From: Lepas anatifera
Taxonomy: Eukaryota > Arthropoda > Thecostraca > Lepadidae
DNA: 64,000 nucleotides
Assembly (NCBI GenBank): GCA_034440635.1
Contig: JAOTON010001946.1
Coordinates: 92,001-156,000 of the forward strand
Reading direction: 5' to 3'
Shown: piece after piece, positions 58,405-64,000 of the stretch
How the letters are laid out: each line of letters opens with the position of its first letter
Position numbering within the stretch: the stretch's first letter is position 1
Notes under the pieces: model-generated
What the model saw: only the letters and a program-made list of their open reading frames with translations
Told to the model about the DNA's origin: nothing
The model's database searches: none
Position numbers and translations under genes: made by a program

Positions 58405-59640
58405 GTCACTAGCGGATCTAGGGGGAATGAATTTGGGCCATACTCCCCCAAAACGCTCAAACCAGAGGGCCAAACTAATTTTAGATCCGAGGGGGAACAG
58501 TGAGGAGTGCAAATAAAGCAAGGAAAGCAAGGAAGAAGTTATTAGAGATGTTTCGACAAAAGTGTTAGCTAGTTAGTTAAGGACTTTTTATAAGGCGTTC
58601 TGTGCAAAGCACCTTTGCCCAAGTCTAAAGTGTGTGGGAGAATTTTATGGGAGGGGTGTTCACTTTAATGTCGCAGAACAAAGGTGTAAGGACAAAGGTG
58701 TAAGGTTTTTACCACTTTTTACGTTTTTCATCCCCTAACACTGCCAGTAAAATGTTATGGGTTGACTAGGAAAAAGCACCCCTAAAGACTCACAAAGTTA
58801 CACCCCTGCTCTGAAGTGATCGTAACTATTTCACGCTGCATTTTTATGAACAAGATTGTGATGTGTTACTACTTTCTACGCTGTATTATGCTACTTCTAC
58901 GCTGCTAGCGTAATTTTCACCTTTTATGAAACGGGGTTCTGGTGGCAAGCACATGTTGGAAGCAGTTCAAGTTGTGTTTGCCCACTGCGTAGTTTCTTTA
59001 AAACAATGGCCGCATTTGCAAACCGGGTGCATTATGGCTTCCTTTAATTAATCTACAAACAGGTAAGTGAGAGGAGCATAACAGGGCGACAGCTCTACCA
59101 CCGAAAATTCCACTCACCTGAATAAAATTGGCGATAATATATTAGAGGGCTCCCACCACCACCCCTTCCTTCCTCCACGAGGTCTGATAGCGCTCTCCCG
59201 GACGCGAGCAGGGCAGTTGAATAACGCGAGTGCTCCGGGCCGTGGTTGGCTGCAAGCTATCGTTCACGACAGCGGATTGGCCAGATGCCTCGCCAGCTCA
59301 TGCAGGCATGCAAACCAAACCACATTACCCCTCCCCAAATTAGGGACCGAAGTGAGCAGTTGCATGAGACCCATGAGACCATTAGAGAGAAAAATAGAAA
59401 TATTTACCTACTTGATAGGCTTAACAAGAAGATGATGTCTGATATTTCTACAAGGTAGTAATAAAAGTCATAAGTCATGGCTTGACAAAGTTGTCACCAC
59501 TAACTACCGAGGGGAAGTCCCGAGCCGAGAGGCAAGATTTGTGTGTTGGGAAGGGAAACGAACCACTCTATTGCCCTATTGCTCTCGGTAAATTGCTCTA
59601 TTGCCTTGATTAAGAACAGGCTGCATGCGCTCTTTTAAAT
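58405..59640. other. Unassigned, with repeat R1 copy 3
   Basis: 58410-58490 has hAT-like ends (CTAGCGGATCTAGGGGG, TTTTAGATCCGAGGGGG). R1 copy 3 is at 58568-58640 (GGCGTTCTGTGCAAAGCACC). The remainder shows no gene. Confidence 0.4.
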
Positions 59641-59664
59641 GAGGTTTTTGTTTGTTAGGGACGT

Positions 59665-59849
59665 TCAGGGGCGCAGCCAGGGTGGGGGTGGGGCACGTGT
59701 CTCCCCCATCGGTGCTGGAGTGCCCTTTTGATCGCTCGGCGGTGTACCCCGCATAGGCGGATCCAGGGGGCAGGGGGGCCACAGGGGGCACGTGCCCCCC
59801 ATCGGTGCCGGGGTGCCCTTTTGATTGCCAGGTGGTGTACCCTCTTTGG
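59665..59849. repeat. Two tandem GGGGCACGTG...GGTGTACC units
   Basis: Two related ~100-bp units (GGGGCACGTGTCTCCCCCAT and GGGCACGTGCCCCCCATCGG), each followed by GTGCCCTTTTGAT and GGTGTACC. The second begins ATAGGCGGATCCAGGGGGC, a hAT-like end. They abut the LINE fragment. Confidence 0.6.
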
Positions 59850-61076
59850 GCCGGAGGACCAATTTGGATTTAGGAAAGGTCACAGCACCTATATGCCAAT
59901 TTGTCTTCTTCATGACCACATTACGTCTACCCTCTCCCAGAAAAAATTAGTGCTGCAATATACCTATATTTTTCGATGACCTTTGATACGGTTAATCACA
60001 CCATTCTCCTGAGGAAATTACACTATTACGGGATTACTGACATTTCCTTAATATTTTTCAAATCATACTTAAAAAACCGATCCCAAATAGTTCGGTACAA
60101 CTCTGTTCTTTCCACTATGCCACAGGATAGGAAGCACGGGGTGCCGCAAGGATCTATCCTTGGCCCTCTACTTTTCCTTATTTATATAAATGACAACTTT
60201 TAGCTCCTCCATATGCCGTTTCTTGCATTTCGCTGATGACACCGTTGTAACATACTCGGCTAAAAGTGCTTTTGAACTTCAAACAATCGTACAAGATGGC
60301 CTACCAAAGATCAGTAAATGGTTAATTAGCAACCGAGTAACAGTAAATGCAAAAAAACTACTTATCAGATTTTTGCTAAAAACACACACAATTCTGACAT
60401 AAACATATTCTTAATGGGTAAAGAACTTAGTCGCAAACCTGAGACAAAATATCTTGGCATAATAATTCACGAGAACCTGAAGTGGGATCCAAATATTAGA
60501 AGCATTGAAGTCACCATCTCTAGGAACATTGGCTTTATAGCAAGAATACGAAGATTCCTAAAGCCCAACCATATCGTTCTTCTCCACAACTCTCTAGTAC
60601 TCTCCCATCTATCCTATGGAATACAAGTCTGGGGAGTTACATATCCTTCAAAACTGACTTGATCGAAGATTCTCCAAAAGAAAATTGTCTCTATTATTGA
60701 CTCTGCAGACCGGATAGCTCCATCCAGCCCCATCTCCAAAAAGTATTGCATTCTGAAAAATCACGACCTAGTCATACTGTTCCAACTAATGGTTCTCCAT
60801 AACTTTCTGGTCCACTCACTTCCAAGGCCACTTGCAGAAAGATTTGCCCTTTCTGATCATGAAAGAAACAGGGTCATCAGACAGCCCAAGCATTTTGAAG
60901 TTCCCTCCACTTCATTGGTGTACAGAACATTTTCTTTATTCATTTCTGCTCCCAGGATTTGGAATGAAAATATCGCCAGTAGAATCAGAAATCTCTCAGA
61001 TGTCCCTAGCAGTAAGTTCATCTTTAAGAAAGTAGTCAAAAATATTTATAGATCTTTACTGAGGCTCTTGCTCTAA
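59850..61076 (+). pseudogene. LINE reverse transcriptase, 5'-truncated (jockey/CR1-like)
   Basis: Motifs in order but in changing frames: DQFGFRKGHST (59851), FDTVNHTILLRKLHYYGI (59979), GVPQGSILGPLLFLIYIND (about 60138-60195), FADDTVVTYSAKS (60232) with the catalytic ADD intact, KYLGIIIHENLKW (about 60448) and the thumb with NSLVLSHLSYGIQVWG. The C-terminal tail (60789-61076) includes RTFSLFISAPRIWNENIAS. At least four frame breaks. The endonuclease and ORF1 are missing. It is a dead non-LTR retrotransposon copy. Confidence 0.85.
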
Positions 61077-61340
61077 TTTGTTCGTGTTCTTTTCCTCAGT
61101 GATATTGCTTGTATTTAAGTGCTCCTTTACGCCTTATTTGCCGTTACATGTTTTACATGCCCCTTTTTCTTTCGTTTCACACGGAGCCGACGGTCTCCCT
61201 ATGCCGTTGGCTCACCCTCCAGTGCACGAGCACTGCAGGCCCTTAAGGTCTGGTGAGGTGTTATCGAACGTTGTGTGCGGGTTGTTCTCCCCATGTGACT
61301 GTGACTGTGCGTCCGTGCGTGGATGTGTGACTGTGTGTTT
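61077..61340 (+). other. Probable LINE 3' tail
   Basis: Follows the LINE frame directly, with no other boundary seen. Holds GTGTGACTGTG-type runs that lead into the microsatellite. Confidence 0.4.
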
Positions 61341-61681
<341 letters not shown>

Positions 61682-62349
61682 TGTTGTCTCTCATCCAAAT
61701 AAGTGCATCACAGTCTTATAATGTCTCATCCCAGTACATATATGAGTAAAGGTATATTCGCTGCCAAAGAAAGCTGTAATCATTATTTCCATCAGCACCA
61801 AATTTAAAACTTTCACCTGTCAACCGAGGGCGAAGACGGACACATAGATTGTCTTCCCGTCCCCTGCTGGCTACACCACAGACCTACCCGGTGCTCACTC
61901 TATTCTTTCCTATATTATGCAATTCATCCACACCTGTGTGCATGCCCTTGTAAATGTCTGAATGTCCGAAATGTCCGGAAATACACGTGTATGGCTTCAA
62001 ACGCGGGTAAACCTGCTTATAGCTGATGCGGCATTTCGACTAGGGAATTGCATTGAAAAAGTGAACGAGCAGCTCACTGATCTTTACCACGTAAGTACAC
62101 ACAGAGTGACGTAAAACGTGAGGCAGGTTCTTTGGAAAAAATAGTTTCTTGCGATCGACGTAACGCCATTTCCGTGAATAATTCGGTCCTGTCATGGGCC
62201 AAGCCAAAGTTTCGTATTATTCTGTAGGAATCTGATACCATTGTGCCGGTGAATGAACAAAAATATCCCCGGTGAATGTGATCAATTTCGCCTTAATGCT
62301 TACATGCAGTAGCGCACCAAAGGGGAGGGGGTGCGCGTGCGGGGGTGGT
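61682..62349. other. Unassigned sequence
   Basis: No gene or repeat boundary recognised. Confidence 0.35.
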
Positions 62350-62865
62350 TATATACAATATAACCGGAACTATAGCAGCATTTGGGCGGGAAAAGTGGGT
62401 TTGATCTTAAACAAATTTGACCTTGACCTGTGGCCTTGATCCTGAGAAGACCTAACTGTTAAGTCATAACATAACATACGTCATGCTGAGTAATGCTATC
62501 TTACCGGAATACTGCGGTCAATGACCCTGACATATGACCTTTGACTTTGACCTTGACTTTCATGTGGGTTAATATTGACACATAACCTGATTATATGACG
62601 TTATGATGGCACCACTCGGTCTACAGTGCAGGCGAACTGATGTGACCGCCTGAGTGCGACGCTCTGAAAATGTAAGTCTGACTGTGAAGGCCTTTGACAA
62701 TTTGAGGTAAAACAAATTATTGACCGTTTTTCACTTTTTTTCATTAATCGACGCGCTAATAAATGCTTTCAAATGTGGCCGAGTAGCGTTTTAGGGCGGC
62801 GAACGGTTCTCTGGCCACTTTGGAAAAATAGTGAGGGTACTTAAGGGACCCCTCCACTGCGTGTG
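62350..62865. mobile_element. C-family MITE fragment, copy C5 (inverted)
   Basis: Same orientation as C2. The right end CACTGCGTGTG abuts TTAA at 62866-62869. The left ~350 bp are missing. Contains TTTGACTTTGACCTTGACTT half-site clusters. Confidence 0.65.
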
Positions 62866-62869
62866 TTAA

Positions 62870-63171
62870 GCAAGGGTTTAATAACGTCTTCAATGTCAAG
62901 CAAATCGTGCATTTACCCCCAAAGTGACCGTAAATTAACTAAAGCATCCATGCAAAGCTTCCTTTTATCATATACACATATAGTTATTTTTGTTGCTGAC
63001 CAAGGGTCAAATGCCTGACAGTCATGCCAGCTGTGGTCAGGTATTGACATTTATATGTTGTCCAAATAATCTGTGGGAAAATAGCTTTAGATTGATGCCA
63101 AAGTTATTAATCTGGGGTTCATACTTCCTCAGTTATTGAATTTTGTCCCCACTTTCGGCTCCGTTAGAAGA
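62870..63171. other. Unassigned sequence
   Basis: AT-rich. Nothing recognised. Confidence 0.35.
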
Positions 63172-63750
63172 CAGTGGCGCTGTGCGCTCCAGCAATTTTC
63201 CAAATAGGGAGGTCAGCGAGATGGAACGGTAATTTGAAGACAGTTTTCGAGATCTCTTCTTATGAATGGACATTGGGGGACGCAGGGGGGAATTCCAGCC
63301 ATGGCCCCCGAAGCGCTGGAAAGGGGGCCAAATATCTTTGGCCCCTCAAAGGCCGGAGAAATTTGTGAAAAAGGTGTTTACACCAGGGCTGTCGAGCAAT
63401 TAAATCTTCGCTCCCACCCCAGGGAAGCGATCGTGTCCTTGGGGAGGTAGCTTATACTAGGTCTGTCGAGTACCCAAATCGCACGTCCCCCCAGGAGGAG
63501 ATGCAGACATGGGCTTGCCCCTCAAAAACTCGGGTTTGCGTCCGCCCCTGTGAATGGACACGGTGTTAGCCTCCGCCCACCTGCTCGGGAAAACACCTTG
63601 AACCACCGGCTTTCTAAACAAGATAGCAAGTGAGACTGACAACTGATCACTACACTTCTTGATAAAGCGTGCACTTATGCTATCGGGTCTACAAGCCTTA
63701 TGACCCTGAAGTGCTCGCAAGGCACTTCTAACCAGAGTTGTGCCACTCAT
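63172..63750 (-). pseudogene. LINE reverse transcriptase N-terminal fragment, split by hAT MITE
   Basis: Minus strand: ALRALQGHKACRPDSISARF, CSDQLSVSLAILF and FPSRWAEANTVSIH (63559-63750). Beyond the MITE it continues with KKRSRKLSSNYRSISLTSLF and GKLLER (about 63180-63262). This is the finger region of a CR1/jockey-like reverse transcriptase. The reading continues cleanly across the MITE if one 8-bp duplication is discounted. Truncated at both ends. Confidence 0.8.
63271..63550. mobile_element. 280-bp hAT MITE, sister of 12303-12634
   Basis: Begins CATTGGGGGACGCAGG and ends with the inverse of CAGGGGCGGACGCAAAC. Perfect 8-bp duplication TGAATGGA (63263-63270, 63551-63558). Interior landmarks shared with 12303: CCATGGCCCCC, AAGCGCTGGAA, GTGTTTACAC and TCTGTCGAG. 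Confidence 0.9.
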
Positions 63751-64000
63751 GAGTCAGAGCCAGATTTTAAATCAAAATCTGACTCATTTGGCTCTGAGCC
63801 AAGCTGAGTTGAGTAAACAATTTAGACTGGTGAGTTGAGTTGAGTTGGTTCACATCACTCCAATGAGCTGAGTTGAGTTGACTCAAAAAGCCGGTGAGTC
63901 AAATGAGTTGGAGAAAAAATGTGACTTACCAGATAAGTACGATGCTACATAAAAACGTTTGACTCTGCCTACATTTTCCAACGCTTTTAGCTATATCAAG
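63751..64000. repeat. GAGTTGAGT/GACTCA-rich simple sequence
   Basis: Irregular repeats of TGAGTTGAGTTGA and TGACTCA. No gene. Confidence 0.6.

Overview
This window is eukaryotic, very repeat-dense nuclear DNA, most likely from an arthropod with a large transposon-rich genome. The main clue is several hundred bases of the pentamer TTAGG, the usual arthropod telomere unit, here in interstitial arrays. Introns, dinucleotide arrays, LINE and Penelope remnants and many DNA-transposon derivatives fit this. I cannot name the species. I recognise no tRNA, rRNA or CRISPR.

Only one intact protein gene is convincing: a minus-strand coding exon at 28884-30626. It encodes four paired CCCH zinc-finger modules of the ZAP/PARP12 type, an RNF8-like C3HC4 RING finger and an RGG tail, preceded by a 3' splice site. 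It looks like an RNA-binding E3 ubiquitin ligase. Other coding traces are decayed: an unnamed invertebrate gene family broken by two transposons (3500-5790), a pogo-like transposase zinc finger (19285-19452), a Penelope GIY-YIG domain (31421-32002), and LINE reverse-transcriptase pieces (37150-37560, 59850-61076, 63172-63750).

Most of 2.4-36.9 kb and 54.7-62.9 kb is made of ~0.85-1.2 kb non-autonomous elements, most flanked by TTAA. They share an ordered skeleton of AGGTCA/TGACCT hexamers, the nuclear-receptor half-site. I group them by interior and ends as A (4171, 57391), B (2440, 12643, 14505, 36004, 51510, 54716, 56428, and with exchanged ends 5852 and 8634), C (8096, 15593, 32480, 33821, 51220, 62350) and D (22702, 27767, 55139). 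One B-type interior occurs with four different terminal palindrome cassettes. Several C copies carry a perfect inverted AGGTCA repeat with one-base spacing, the form bound by EcR/USP.

The most striking structure is a nest of transposons from 38883 to 54027. The outermost is a FoldBack/MULE-like palindromic element with a perfect 9-bp target duplication. Its arms contain TTAGG and TCAGG arrays. A 6.7-kb hAT-ended element sits in its left telomere-like array (8-bp duplication GTAAGGTT), and a 7.3-kb hAT-ended element sits four bases from its right end (8-bp duplication TACCATAA). Neither hAT-ended element shows a transposase. Each is filled mainly by its own G/C-rich minisatellite, so these look like satellite arrays enclosed by transposon ends. 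Smaller hAT elements with 8-bp duplications lie at 325, 12303, 53400 and 63271.
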